Assembly: GCA_003508835.1 (NCBI GenBank)
Contig: PUFA01000082.1
Location: 186,001-250,000 of the forward strand
Reading direction: 5' to 3'
DNA: 64,000 nucleotides
Source of the DNA: Eonycteris spelaea
Taxonomy: Eukaryota > Chordata > Mammalia > Chiroptera > Pteropodidae
Shown here: in pieces, positions 23,606 to 34,322 of the stretch
Layout of the letters: every line of letters begins with the position of its first letter
Position numbering within the stretch: the first letter of the stretch is position 1
Notes under the pieces: generated by a model
Databases searched by the model: none
The model's input: only the letters and a program-made list of their open reading frames with translations
What the model was told of the DNA's origin: nothing
Position numbers and translations under genes: made by a program

Positions 23606-23704
23606 TTGAACTTTGAATGGCCTGGGTGATAACGTGCAACCATCGGATTGTTCAGACTGTCCCTCAGACTACCCATAGCCTGTTTAAATACTTGGCTCTT
23701 TCCT

Positions 23705-23785
23705 GAAAAGACAGACACTGTGAGTTACCTCAGTTGTATTCTCAGGGCCTACGACAATAGACATTTGTTGAATGAATTAAATTCA
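23705..23785 (+). mobile_element. L2 LINE 3'-end remnant
   Basis: GTATTCTCAGGGCCTACGAC and GACATTTGTTGAATGAATTA recall the terminal L2 sequence (TATCCCCAGCGCCTAGCAC ... TATTTGTTGAATGAATG). Short and diverged. Confidence 0.45.
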
Positions 23786-23814
23786 GATGGTTTGATTCTT
23801 GATCACCTACAACA

Positions 23815-24075
23815 AAATCATCTTATCGTTTATTTGTTAAGCACCTTGTATGTGCCAAGAAATAAGTTATGGACGTTATTTTATTCAATATAATTCTCAT
23901 GATAGTGCTTTGATACAGACTCGCCATGTTTACAGATGATATAATTGTGGCTCAACTGAGCTAAATGATTTGGTGACAGATGGGCAACTAACTAAAACGT
24001 GACCCAGTATTCACATCTAAATCTTCATCAAATCAAAGACTTTGCTTGTTCCACTTGACCACACTGCTCCCCACC
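23815..24075 (-). mobile_element. MIR SINE
   Basis: Complement of MIR on the plus strand: TTATTTGTTAAGCACCTTGT, ATGTGCCAAGAAATAAG, TTCAATATAATTCTCATGAT, GTTTACAGATGATATAATTG and a far end CTTGACCACACTGCTCC. Nearly full-length but diverged. Confidence 0.8.
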
Positions 24076-24790
24076 AAAATCTAACATCAAGCGGGAATAA
24101 CAGAAAGACTACATATTAACAGGCATGGCACAAAAAGTCTTAAATCCAGAATGTATGGACCAAACAAAGATGGGATGCAAAAGATTATTTGAACCAAGGT
24201 TAAATGTTGTTGAGTGTTTATTTCAACTTAGCAGTTCAAAGCTGAAGACTGCTTTCCAACTTCATAATTAATATATGTTACAAATGTTCTAAAAGGTCTA
24301 ATAGTATTTTCAAATGCATTCTCCTGTTTAAATCACTAAATTAAATGATCAGAAGTCAACCAGACATATATTAGGTGCTTTCTTTTAAAGTCCTGAGAGT
24401 TTTAGGGCAATATTTTTATTATACAAGTATAATACATCTCAGAAGAATATTCGAGTAACTAATACGACCAAAAATAGAGGAGTCTAACGCATACTGATTA
24501 ACAGTGAATTAAGTATCCCCAACTGTAAGCATGATTCAACATCATTTTCCCCAGGAAAACATTTGGACTTGGAATTATCCATTGAACAACATATTTTCAT
24601 TCAAAAACATATTGAAATATAAGCAGCTCTCACAACACTTGCTTTTAGAATCATTGAATTTTGGCTTTGTTGAAATTACTTCTCCCATGGCTTCAATTTC
24701 TTCTGCATACACAATTTGATACCCAAATTGTGAAACAAAAACAGAATTTTTCTCATGGCAAAGGATGCTATGCAATTAGATTCAACATAT
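24076..24790. other. unassigned AT-rich sequence
   Basis: No gene or repeat family recognised. Short open frames on both strands around 24531-24775 overlap each other and have no domain. Confidence 0.5.
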
Positions 24791-24904
24791 TTTGAAAACC
24801 GACTATAGACGAAGGTCTGTGCTAAGCGTTCTAGCATATTTAACGCGGAACGAGGCATGTTTCCAAACATCAAGGGAGAAAACAAATACGTGCCGCATAA
24901 CACA

Positions 24905-25144
24905 AAGCAGACGTGGGCAGCACTGCCCTGGATACAGACACGTACAGATGGACGTCCAGGGAGGAGGGAGGCACCGGAACCACGTAGAGGCGGGAGCATA
25001 AGGACCGGCCTTGGAAGCGTGGGAAAACTCAGAAAGCGGAGGCGGGAGCGAAGGCCACCGCAGTGGAGGGGTCACGGTAGGCAGACACGTGAGTAAGAGG
25101 AACAAAGCCGGTAACACCAGCCCGTCAGGCGAAGTGGCGGGAGC
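24905..25144. promoter_or_regulatory. small CpG-island-like patch
   Basis: About 240 bp with roughly 62% G+C and about 18 CpG dinucleotides, so observed/expected CpG is near 0.8 by hand count. The less GC-rich 24800-24900 also keeps about eight CpGs. It ends where an MLT1 LTR begins. No TATA box or exon is recognised, so promoter function is only a possibility. Confidence 0.4.
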
Positions 25145-25147
25145 AGC

Positions 25148-25638
25148 ATGTCTGAGTTTCCCAGAGCTGCCGTAACAAATCCCCACAAACTTGGCGGCCT
25201 ACAAACAACTTGAAATGTACGTTCTCACCGTCCTAGAGGTCAGAAGTCCAAAATTAAGGTGTCAGAAGGTTGGCTGGTTCCCTTTGGAAGCTCTGTGTGA
25301 GAATCTCTTCCGTGGCTTTCTCCGCTTCTCCTGGCCGCTGGCAACCGCTGACATCCCTTGGCTTAGGGCTGCGCAGCTCCAATCTCTGCTTCATCGTCGC
25401 ATGGCCTTCAACTCTCAGGCTTCTGTTCCACCTCCCCTTCCCTTTTCTTCCCTCCTTTCCTTTTCCCTCTTTTCCCTTCACTTCCCTTCTCAGGCTTTAT
25501 CATTGGATTTTGGACCCGCCTAGATACAGAATAATGTCATCTCAAAGTCTTCCCCTTTCGAAGGCCCGTATTCCAATAAATTATATTCTGAGCTCCGCGG
25601 TGAACATAGTTAGAGGAGATACAATTCAAACCACTACA
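25148..25638 (-). mobile_element. MLT1-type LTR (ERVL-MaLR)
   Basis: The plus strand is the complement of an MLT1 LTR: CCCAGAGCTGCCGTAACAAA, ACAAACTTGGCGGCCTACAA, GAGGTCAGAAGTCCAAAATT, GGTGTCAGAAGGTTGGCTGG, then GGACCCGCCTAGATACAGAA and ATGTCATCTCAAAGTCTTCC. A 49-bp pure pyrimidine run (25431-25479) occupies the middle. Non-coding solo LTR; the 110-144-codon frames across it are chance. Confidence 0.75.
25431..25479 (+). repeat. 49-bp uninterrupted polypyrimidine tract
   Basis: Only C and T for 49 bases, built from CCCTTTTC/CCTCCTTTCC-like units within the MLT1 LTR. Such tracts can form triplex DNA when they have mirror symmetry, which here is only partial. Confidence 0.95.
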
Positions 25639-26439
25639 AGGTATCTCTTACATCAACGTATAATTGAAAAAAATAGTTTTCCCTGCACTTACACTTGGTT
25701 ATAAATTGAATTTAAAAATATGTTAGCAATAAATTCTTAAAGACAATTTTAGTATCATGTTCCTGAATTTCATTTTTACCTAGTAAGCAGAGGTTGGACC
25801 TCATGGTCAGGTCTAAGTGACCAATTTCTGAGGAAGACATTCCCAAACCACCTTCTACCACACGTGTGGAAGAACCAGCCACATGGTAGGACTGTATCCA
25901 AAAGTGACCCAGAAACTGGCCATCAGTAATGCAACTCCCCACAACCTTTTACCCCCTACCAAGAGGATAACCGATCTCCATGTTTGAAAAATGCCCTTCA
26001 CAGTCCTAAGCAAGAGACATTGAATCAAAAGCACTGCAAAAATCAGGGAAGAAAATCAAATCTAAACTCATTCAGAATTTGCTTCATGCACAGGAAGTTT
26101 TTACAAGCTGAACTTCAAGAATGGATTTCATAGGGCATTTCATAATTGCTTTAATTATGGAAAACACTTTTTATTGGATTAGAGGTACAATCTGATGCTC
26201 TTTGGGTACTGAGTAAAGAACTTCGGTGTAGTATAAAAATGATGGACAGGCTTTCAGGCTCCTGCACTTGTTTTTTGATGCTGCGATTTAAGTGTGAAAT
26301 TGATCTGAAGTCTGTAAGGGTCTTCCATCAAGTAAGCGCAAATGTAAGCGATGCCATTTCATTTGCACTAATTCAGTACAAAATATCCTTTTGGTGTGCC
26401 AAACTCGAATGCATCTCTTAGACTAGAGAGTCCAATTTA
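25639..26439. other. unassigned sequence
   Basis: No gene recognised. 26080-26400 is evenly composed with motifs such as TTTCATAATTGCTTTAATTA and could be conserved non-coding DNA or unrecognised upstream RTE sequence. Confidence 0.4.
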
Positions 26440-27130
26440 TGTCATGCTATAATCATAGCAGTTCTAAACTAATTTAACACCCTGAAGAAGTTAATTAACA
26501 TCATTAAAAAGTGCATCCAGTCAAGTATAACATGTGACCCAAATAAATAATTGAATGAACTTTCCAACTCCAGGGGTGACATGTTCCAAGGCTATCCTCT
26601 TTCATCAGACCTGGTCCACAATTGTTTGCAACATCCAACACCGACCACATTAGATGATTTTCATGAAGGTGTAAACCTACATGGCAGCCTAATAAACAAC
26701 TTAAGTTTCATGGCTGACATTGATTTATACATCTTCTAAAGAGATGGTGCATGAAATGATCAGAACAGTCAATAATGCAAGCGAAATGTATGGGCTTGAG
26801 ATAAGAGAGCAGAAAACAAAATCAATGCCTTCCAGCTATTAACAGCATGCCGCAGAGTTCATAATAGATAGCATTAAACTTGAACAAGTTGCATCATTCA
26901 AATACCTCAGAGAAACTGTCACTCAACAGTAATTGCAAGAACAGCACTCACATAAATGAGTATATATGGCTTTAGCTTGGTCACTGAAGGCATTTTACCA
27001 ACTAAAAGCTACTTAGATGAGATGTTTGGGTGCATTCTTATTGCAAAAATTTTGAAGAAGGTCACTAGGCATACTAATAAGTATCATTAAGTGCATAAAA
27101 TTTAGATAATGAAGAAAGTCAATACATTGC
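26440..27130 (+). mobile_element. RTE-like LINE reverse transcriptase fossil
   Basis: Translation gives a broken non-LTR reverse transcriptase palm and thumb. In frame 1, RGDMFQGYPLS (compare RGVRQGCPLS) is followed by EGVNLHGSLINNLSFMADID (compare ...INNLRFADDID, the catalytic box). A one-base shift near 26738 moves to frame 2, which reads NNASEMYGLEIREQKTKSM, then KLEQVASFKYLRETVT, later AWSLKAFYQLKA and MRCLG. Several in-frame stops are present. Motif order and spacing fit RTE-clade elements such as mammalian MamRTE; the clade is inferred by eye. In the box, the first Asp of the usual A-D-D reads Met-Ala-Asp here, so it is inactive. Confidence 0.7.
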
Positions 27131-27321
27131 TATAAACCTTCACACACAAAATAGATGCACAAAGGGCAAAGCAATCAGCTGCAAATGGATATTTTTTCCT
27201 TTAAAGGAAGGAAATCTAGTGGAATTAAATATTACTATCTTGTAATCAACGCAGTCATTTTTAATCCCTACAGGTCAGATAAGTTTCTGTTTTAGAAACA
27301 TGAAAAGAGTTCCAGTAAAGG

Positions 27322-27492
27322 ATTTGGTATAGCAGAGTGGCTTGGAGATCAAATCGACCTGTGTTTGATTCACACCTTTACCATCTATTAGCTTTTTCAT
27401 TTAACCTCCCTGGGCCTCTGTTTATTCATCTGTAAAATGAGATTAATTGTAAGCACCTTGCGGTGTTGTTGTGAGAACATAATAACACATGT
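27322..27492 (+). mobile_element. MIR SINE
   Basis: Forward MIR with the tRNA-derived head: TTTGGTATAGCAGAGTGGCT, GTGTTTGATTCACACC, then CCTCCCTGGGCCTCTGTTTA, TTCATCTGTAAAATGAGATT and TTGTTGTGAGAACATAATAA. Well preserved. Confidence 0.9.
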
Positions 27493-29464
27493 TGGAGTAG
27501 TCCCTGAATAAACTGTTTCTATCTTTATTTTCAGTGTATGTATGAATTGGCTTGTCTTTATACCACATTTCTCAGAGGCTAGTAAATTAACATAAGCATT
27601 TCAAAGCAAGGTCAATCCTTACTAATCTCTATTTATTATGAAAATTTTAATGTTCAAATCCACAGCAGTTTACTTAAAGAAGCGAATGGTCAAGCTGCTC
27701 TGTAGCAATTTAAATACATTCTGGAGAACGAGGCACTCACAGTGACACTCAGACACAGATTTAGTTCTTCACTTCATCTTTCTTTACCCATTATCCAGGT
27801 AAAGGAGGATTCACATAATCCTAGCTCACATTTTCCATTTAACCTTGAAATGATTTCAAGTATCAGAGGATCTTTTCAAATTCCAGGTCAGCCACCCACA
27901 GCTTTGCACATTCTGTTATCCACCAGTATTGCTGCAGCTTCAAACGTGTCTGCACCATTTTGAATTTCCACTGTGTGTGTGTGGTTTTTTTTTAAGAAGC
28001 TTGCATTAGTGGAGAGTCACATGGCATATTCCTAATGGCAATTGGTAATTTTTATCACACAGTTGTATAAATTATCACCTTTTTTCTTCATGTGTGCCAT
28101 GAACAACTGTTGAACTATGTAAACATTCTGTTGAAAGACTGTATATGAAAAATGATCATATGTTAGGAATGCAAATGACTGTTTCTCAGGGCATCAGGGC
28201 TGAAATATTGGCTTTGCATAAGAAATGCCCATGGCCCTGGCCTCGTGCCGCGCTCTTCCATAATGGAAATAGAAACACCGCCTCTCCATTAGCAGGAGAG
28301 GTGATTCTGCAGCAATCAAAGGCTGAAAGGCGCAGCTGCTGCCGTGCGGGGTCCCCAAGACAGGAATCTCCCGTTGATGCTTATCTTCCCATTGAGCTCC
28401 ACAAAGAGCCACCAGTGGCTTTTCTCACCCGATTTTGTACCTCGTTTGGTGCGGTCCAGTCGCAAAGCTGTTGGGGGATCAGCCAGGGCGCCTTAACGAC
28501 TGGTCACCACTCCACTAGAAAAAGGCACAATTAAGAGGCCAGTGTCGTTCCTCCTTCCCGAGCACTCATGGGGGTAATGACAACCTGCCCCAGAACACTT
28601 GGTGATTGGGTGACACAGGAGTCATGTTGGGAAACTGATGGCCCGTGAAATGCCCCCAAATAATAACAGTACTACAAATGGGAAAGGAAATCACTGATTT
28701 GATCGTTTGAGTGGAATCTGTAATCAACTCAGCGGTTTAAAAAAGTATGTGTGTTGCGGGGAGAGGGGGGTGTATGTTTAATAATCTCAGTCCACTTCAT
28801 GTATAAAACAAGAAACTGCTACGAGCAGATGTGTTGGCAGTCAGGAGGCAGAGAGGGGCAGGTTCTCGGAGCCCTGATAATTACGCTCTCAGCTCCGACC
28901 GCTCTGGGTCCTCTAAGGGACCGCATTGTTCCTTGCCCCGCAAAGCTTGACAGCCCCACCGGGAAAACGATAATAACAAATATTCAATGGCAAAACAATA
29001 TGAGAGGACAGATGTTTTTGCCATGTGAAAGTGGATGATCTCAACTTAAATTATGCAGCGGTTCACAGAAGGGACAGGTCGTTGACCCGAAAGAGCAAGG
29101 CCCACCTACCCAGGCAGCCGCACCTGCGAGTCTGCTTATTTCTGTGCCTTAATGCCGTCTTTGTGCCTTTGACTGTGTCCCTCCCCACCCAAGGGCACCC
29201 CTTTCCCTGCTCAGGACCCCCATCGGGGAGCTGTTTGAAGTTTCTCCCTCTTGCTAGAGCTGTCCCTGGTCACAAGCACCACCGGGCCCAGGGCTCACCG
29301 CATCCTTCCCTAGACTCTCTCTCTCTGACAACACGCATTTGCACACAGTTGATATTGAGGGGAAAAGCCATTTCACACATTGCTTGTAATACAGAGATTG
29401 GTTTGTCCTCTATCTTACAAACTATTTACTCCATTCTTTATCCTTTCAATAATTTCACTTAAAG
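27493..29464. other. unassigned sequence, possible conserved non-coding block
   Basis: 28145-28350 contains ATTGGCTTTGCATAAG, TAATGGAAATAG and a TCF/LEF-like AATCAAAGG within evenly composed, non-repetitive DNA. Open frames at 28145-28534 (129 codons) and 29025-29462 (145 codons) have no recognisable domain. No gene is supported. Confidence 0.4.
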
Positions 29465-29880
29465 AAGTTATCATAGATGTTGACAAGGTCTTAGCTGCAA
29501 AGATATTCATTGAGGCATTGTTTATAAGTGAACATTGGAAAATAGTCTAAGTGTTCAATAATAAGGAACGCATATAATGGAATATAATGCAGCCATCAAA
29601 TATGCGGTAAGTGAATATTTATGAGCATAGAAATATGCTTACCATATAGTAAGTGAGAAAAACACAGGATACTAACTACACAGGAGACACGGTGTGAGCC
29701 TATAATTCATACATGCACATATAAACTATTATTCACATATAAATCCCATCATTTACATTATATAACTATGTGTGTGACTTTACAAATGTCATATGCACAA
29801 AAACTGTCTACCATTATTAAAGTACATTCCTTTTTTTTACTTTATTGCTTTGGTATTTTTCTGATTTTCTCCTGATAAAG
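29465..29880 (+). mobile_element. L1 LINE 3' end (L1ME-like)
   Basis: The order TATTCATTGAGGCATTGTTT, GAACATTGGAAAATAGTCTA, AATGGAATATAATGCAGCCA, AAGTGAGAAAAACACAGGAT and a late TTTACTTTATTGCTTTGG matches the end of ORF2 and the 3' UTR of L1ME-type elements on the plus strand. No clear A tail remains. Confidence 0.75.
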
Positions 29881-32384
29881 AAAGCAACCTGAAGCTGTTT
29901 ATAATGACTATTCCCACAAAACTAACACTTCCCTTTTTATTATGAAATATTTTATGCCTACAAATAAGTTTATGGACTATTACAGCAAATATCTAAGTCT
30001 CTACCACCAAGTTTTCATGACTCTGTTTTTTGGGCAACTTTGCTTTTAGCACAGGGGAGCAAAAGTAGGTCATAATGCTGAAATGCTATATGAATTTGCC
30101 CTCCTGTAATGAGAGGCTTCTTTCTGACACGCTTAAACTCAGTTTTTAACTGCCCAGACTATCTCTAAAAAACACCCTTTCTCCCAGCCTCTGCACCAGT
30201 AATAGTAACATATAATGCAGGACAAAGAACCATGATTTTTCCCTATTCAGGGAGCTGTTATCAACTGCTGTGGCAAGCTGGCCACGGAGCTGGGCCCCAG
30301 CCCGCTCACCACTCACCTCCTGATTTACTTAAATCTTTTTGCTTTTTTCAGCCACAGGGAAGGGGGACACTTACAGGTAACAACTGACAATTTGAACAGA
30401 AAATACAGAGAAAAGCTGTGCAAAGCAAGTGGCTCAGATTATAGCTGTTGACTTCTAATATTATTTGATAGATGAGGCCGCTACAATTATCTCCTGCTCA
30501 TGGGTTCCATTACCGGAACAAGAAGCACACAAAATAAGGGCAATTTCCCAAACAATATATAGGACCACTTAACTTTGTCAAGAGCTGTTTCTGCAAGTGA
30601 AGTCCTCCTTGTAAAAGACACAAAGATAATGTGCTGGCAACTTGACACAAGCGTTTAGTTCATACCACATTAACTGCCTTTTGTTATTTCTGCCTTGCTC
30701 TAGTTTAAGGCCAAATTGGATATTATTTTTAACTAAACGTTTGTTTTAAAATGCAGTCATGGAATCTACCATTTTTCCCTAAAATAAAGTAAAAAAAAAA
30801 AAAAAAAAAGCTCTAAGAAAAATGTGAAAACCCCTCAACGAGTGAAAGAGTGAACAAACTTTCCGCCTTAATTTTTCATGACTCTCCCTTGCAACTAGCT
30901 ACCCCGATATTATTAGAACAGTTTTCGTTCCTCAAAAAATTACCTCATGGTTTAACCTTATGTTACTATTTAAAGATCAGAAAGAAACTCTGTCTCAAGA
31001 GGAAAAAAAAGACACGTTTTGAAAGACAAAAATAACAATAATAATAATAAAGTGCCTGAGCGGTGAACTGGATTATTGCACCCATGTCAACTATTAATTC
31101 ATTACGCATTTCGAATTTGGATTGAGCTGTTGTGCAGAATGAGTTTCGGAAATGTTAGAATTGCACTGGGAATTACAGTTGTCTCCTACACCAACCTCCT
31201 TCCCCACCTGGAGAATGGAAAAAGACAGGAGGAACCTGAGAGAGATGAGAAAATATTTAAATCAGGAAAACACAGGATAACTCCTGGCTGGTGATCTTCT
31301 GATGAATAAATCCCCATCAAGGGTACTGTAGAAAGTGAGAGGGGTGGCCACCAGCAAGCTCACCCCAAGAGACTTGCCTTTATCTTCCAGATGGAGTTCA
31401 CATGTGTAAACTTAAATAGTGCCTGATTTCTTAAGAGAAAAAAAAAAACTATTTCTCTTTATTCATATTTCTCTGATGCATTTCCAAGCCAAAATATGGG
31501 AAAATTGGAAAGGCATACAGAATATTGGGCTCCTTTCCTTTCCTTCTTCTGTCCCCACTTTTAAACAGACACACAGTTGACCAAGCCTGGCAGAGCTGTG
31601 CCGTCCCCTCGACCAGCTGCTACAGATGAATTCACACAGGCACTTATCCGAGAAATGCCCAAGTCCCCCAAAATCTGGGTCACTGTGAGCATCAGTACAT
31701 GGAGCCGGTCAAAAGCACGCTTCTCTTCAATAATACTCAAGAGACATGGTTAAGTCTGTACAGTTTAATTATAACATTCAGGATTTTTTTTATTATTATT
31801 CTTTCTCAGCTCCTGAAGTCTTTTAAGTCTCTTTTAAAAGGGCCTCCACACAAAAGGTAACTTCATCCTGGAGAGAAAGAAACTCAGACTTGGCCACACC
31901 ACTTCCACTTGGGCATTGATTAGATGTCTTCTTTTTTTAACAAATTCAAAAAGAAAGGGGACACGATTTAAAACTAAAATAGAACCAGGCACATTGTACA
32001 AAGGATTATTTCAAGTAATTCTCCTTGAAACTATAACAAAGGAATGTTTCCTGGGGATTAAATGGACTGTCAGGTAATCAGAAAAGTTCTTTTAGGTTTT
32101 TCCTCAGGAAGAAAAAGAACACTTTGGATGGATTTTGTTCCTGGCATTTTGTGACACTTTACAGCTTATTCCCTGGTGTCACACCGATTTATTTTATTAT
32201 TCATGAACTCCGTGAAGGAAGGAATGATCTTAGAGGCCCCCAGCTGGACCACACTAATAGATCCTTTTCCTATCCTCCATCTACTGTTACTTTAATATGG
32301 ATAAGATTGTTTTATTAATGAGAGCAAATGGGTTTCCTGAACATCAGCCTCTCCTTTGGTCGCTCTGGAACCTGATATACTTGA
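29881..32384. other. unassigned AT-rich sequence
   Basis: No gene seen. It holds an A19 tract (30791-30809), an A-rich AATAAT stretch (31025-31050) and short A tracts near 31437. No retroposon body is recognised upstream of the A tracts. Confidence 0.5.
30791..30809 (+). repeat. A19 homopolymer
   Basis: Nineteen consecutive A preceded by AAAATAAAGT. It could be the tail of an unrecognised retroposed sequence or a simple expansion. No target duplication was found. Confidence 0.9.
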
Positions 32385-33010
32385 TTAAATGATTTTCAAC
32401 TTTTTGAGCACCCACACTATTTTTGACACTGTACTTTTAAGAAATTAGGACATAAATGAACAAGAGCTGTACCTCCAGGAAGTTACATTCTAAAGAAACA
32501 AGGCTGACCTCCATTACTAATTGATGATGCTACAGTCAACTATCAATTATTCATGTACAGATTATCCGTGACACACTTTGTAGAGCATCCATTGTGAATT
32601 TCTAAATCCCAGGCTTTCCTACTTTTCAACTATACAGACTTAGGGATATAATGTGAAACACATCACCACACTACAAATGTGAAAGGAATGTTCAGTAAGC
32701 AGGCTTGGAGTACTCTGAATAAGGTACTTTGCTAGGCACTGTAGAAAAGGATGAATTGAGTGTGTACGAGCTGTAATAGATGCTCACAGATAGGAGTGGT
32801 CAGTATTACTGGTGGAAGGACACCGGAAAGGGTTTCAGTGGGTCTATGATGCTTGAGTAGTGAAAACTGAGCAGGTGTTGACGGATGCAGGGAATGAGAA
32901 GCCATTCTACTCAGAGTATGAGTAAGGGCAAAACTGTGAAAGAGCGTGATGCACTATGGATTCTCATGTTGTTTAGTGTAACTATGCGGTTGGCAGGTGA
33001 CAGGAAGTTA
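32385..33010 (-). mobile_element. L2 LINE 3' half
   Basis: Complement of L2 on the plus strand: TTTTTGAGCACCCACACTAT, CTGTACCTCCAGGAAGTTAC, later GGCACTGTAGAAAAGGATG and CAGGGAATGAGAAGCCATTC, AGTATGAGTAAGGGCAAAAC, GTGAAAGAGCGTGATGCACT. The duplicated GGCACTG start (about 32396 and 32735) may mean two overlapping L2 pieces. Confidence 0.6.
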
Positions 33011-33563
33011 ATGTAGTTACTAACGAGACATCAAGCTGGAAGATAAGCAGAGAAGTGGACAGGATTTCTTCACTCTAAGATTTGAAGGGAAAAGGTAAGA
33101 GTTGTGCATGACTTTTCCCTCCTCAACATATGGCTTAGGTCAAAGTGTGGTGCCATCACTAAGACTGGGGATACTGAAGGAGAAATGTTTTCAGGGGAAA
33201 GAGAACGAGTTCAGCTTTGGACATTTCTCTGGCCTCCATGCTGAGAGCTGTGAACAGGTTATAAGTCTTAATATGAACAACCAGCTTCCACACTGACTGC
33301 TCTTGGGCTAAGTCAACTATAGCAAACAGGCTATTCCCTTACACACCTCCATCACAGAAGCCAGATCCTCCATAATTTGTGGTTTCTTTAGCCTAAATAT
33401 GAAAGTGTGCTAATTCAGACAGGAAAAAAATATCCAAAAACAAAGGTTGGTTTCATGTTATTGCCTAGTCTCGCTTTTTTAAATTTAGCATAGTACTTAA
33501 TTCTTCCTTTCCTCTGGAGAATAAATACTACATAAGCTATACTAAAGACAACTTCTCAGGTCC
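33011..33563. other. unassigned sequence
   Basis: No repeat or gene recognised. A 64-codon plus frame (33102-33296) has no domain. Confidence 0.45.
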
Positions 33564-33580
33564 AAAAAAAAAAAAAAAAA
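33564..33580 (+). repeat. A17 homopolymer
   Basis: Seventeen A after ACTTCTCAGGTCC. No recognisable retroposon body precedes it. Confidence 0.9.
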
Positions 33581-33639
33581 CAGCATCGCAATTAGCCTTA
33601 AATTGCCCAGAAATGGCACAGAAATGCCATGAGGAAAAT

Positions 33640-33895
33640 CAGGTATTCATTCATTCATTTGTCCATTCATTCATTCAACGAATATATACTGGGGACCTGC
33701 TATATGCTAAGCCAGTGAATGAGGGAGTCCATTAGGATCCTGCCTTCATGGAGCATACATTTTAGTAGGGTGGGCAGACATCAGACATCAGACCTTGGCG
33801 CAATGAAGAAAAGAAGGTGCAATGAGATGCCTATGGGGCGATGGCAGCTTTACGAAGACTGGTCAGACAAGGCACCACTGAGTCGATGATAATGG
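33640..33895 (-). mobile_element. L2 LINE 3' end
   Basis: Starts with the complement of the L2 terminal repeat (TTCATTCATTTGTCCATTCA), followed by CAACGAATATATACTGGGGA, CCTGCTATATGCTAAGCCAG and CCTTCATGGAGCATACATTT. This is a second L2 in the same orientation as the one at 32385, and may be a split or neighbouring insertion. Confidence 0.75.
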
Positions 33896-33901
33896 ACTAA
33901 A

Positions 33902-33902
<1 letters not shown>

Positions 33903-33928
<26 letters not shown>
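33903..33928. repeat. (TA)13 microsatellite
   Basis: Twenty-six bases of alternating T and A directly after the L2 fragment. Confidence 0.9.
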
Positions 33929-33933
<5 letters not shown>

Positions 33934-34134
33934 AAGTCCAAGATTGAAGGAAAAAATCCAGAAAAGAGAAGAGTAGAAGAACTAAGGCCCGAGCTGGCCG
34001 GTGTGGTCAAGATACAGAAGAAGAAACCATCAGCGTGGAAGCAGCAGCATCGGTAAAAGGGAAAGTGAAGTGAGCTCAGGGGGGACGTAGGCCAAGTACA
34101 TCATGGAGAGACCGTGAGTGAATGCTTCAGTGAC

Positions 34135-34322
34135 TGTATCAGGCATCAAACCCGCAGTTCAGCCCTAATTAGAAACCCAGTCACGTTGACTTAGATTCTC
34201 ATTCAGCTTTTTCCATATCTATCAAAATAAGCTAGTAGTAGTAATCTTTTCCTTGAGGAGAAGAGTAAGTTCTAAGATAAACTATCAAAGCACCTAGCAC
34301 ACAGGAAGAACCTAATACATCT
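34135..34322 (+). mobile_element. diverged MIR SINE
   Basis: TTCATTCAGC/TTTTTCCATATCTATCA, a GATAAACTATCAAAGCACCT stretch and CTAGCACACAGGAAGAACCT follow the 3' half of MIR (CATCTGTAAAATG ... GCACAGTGCCTGGCACATAG). The tRNA-derived head is weak. Confidence 0.5.
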
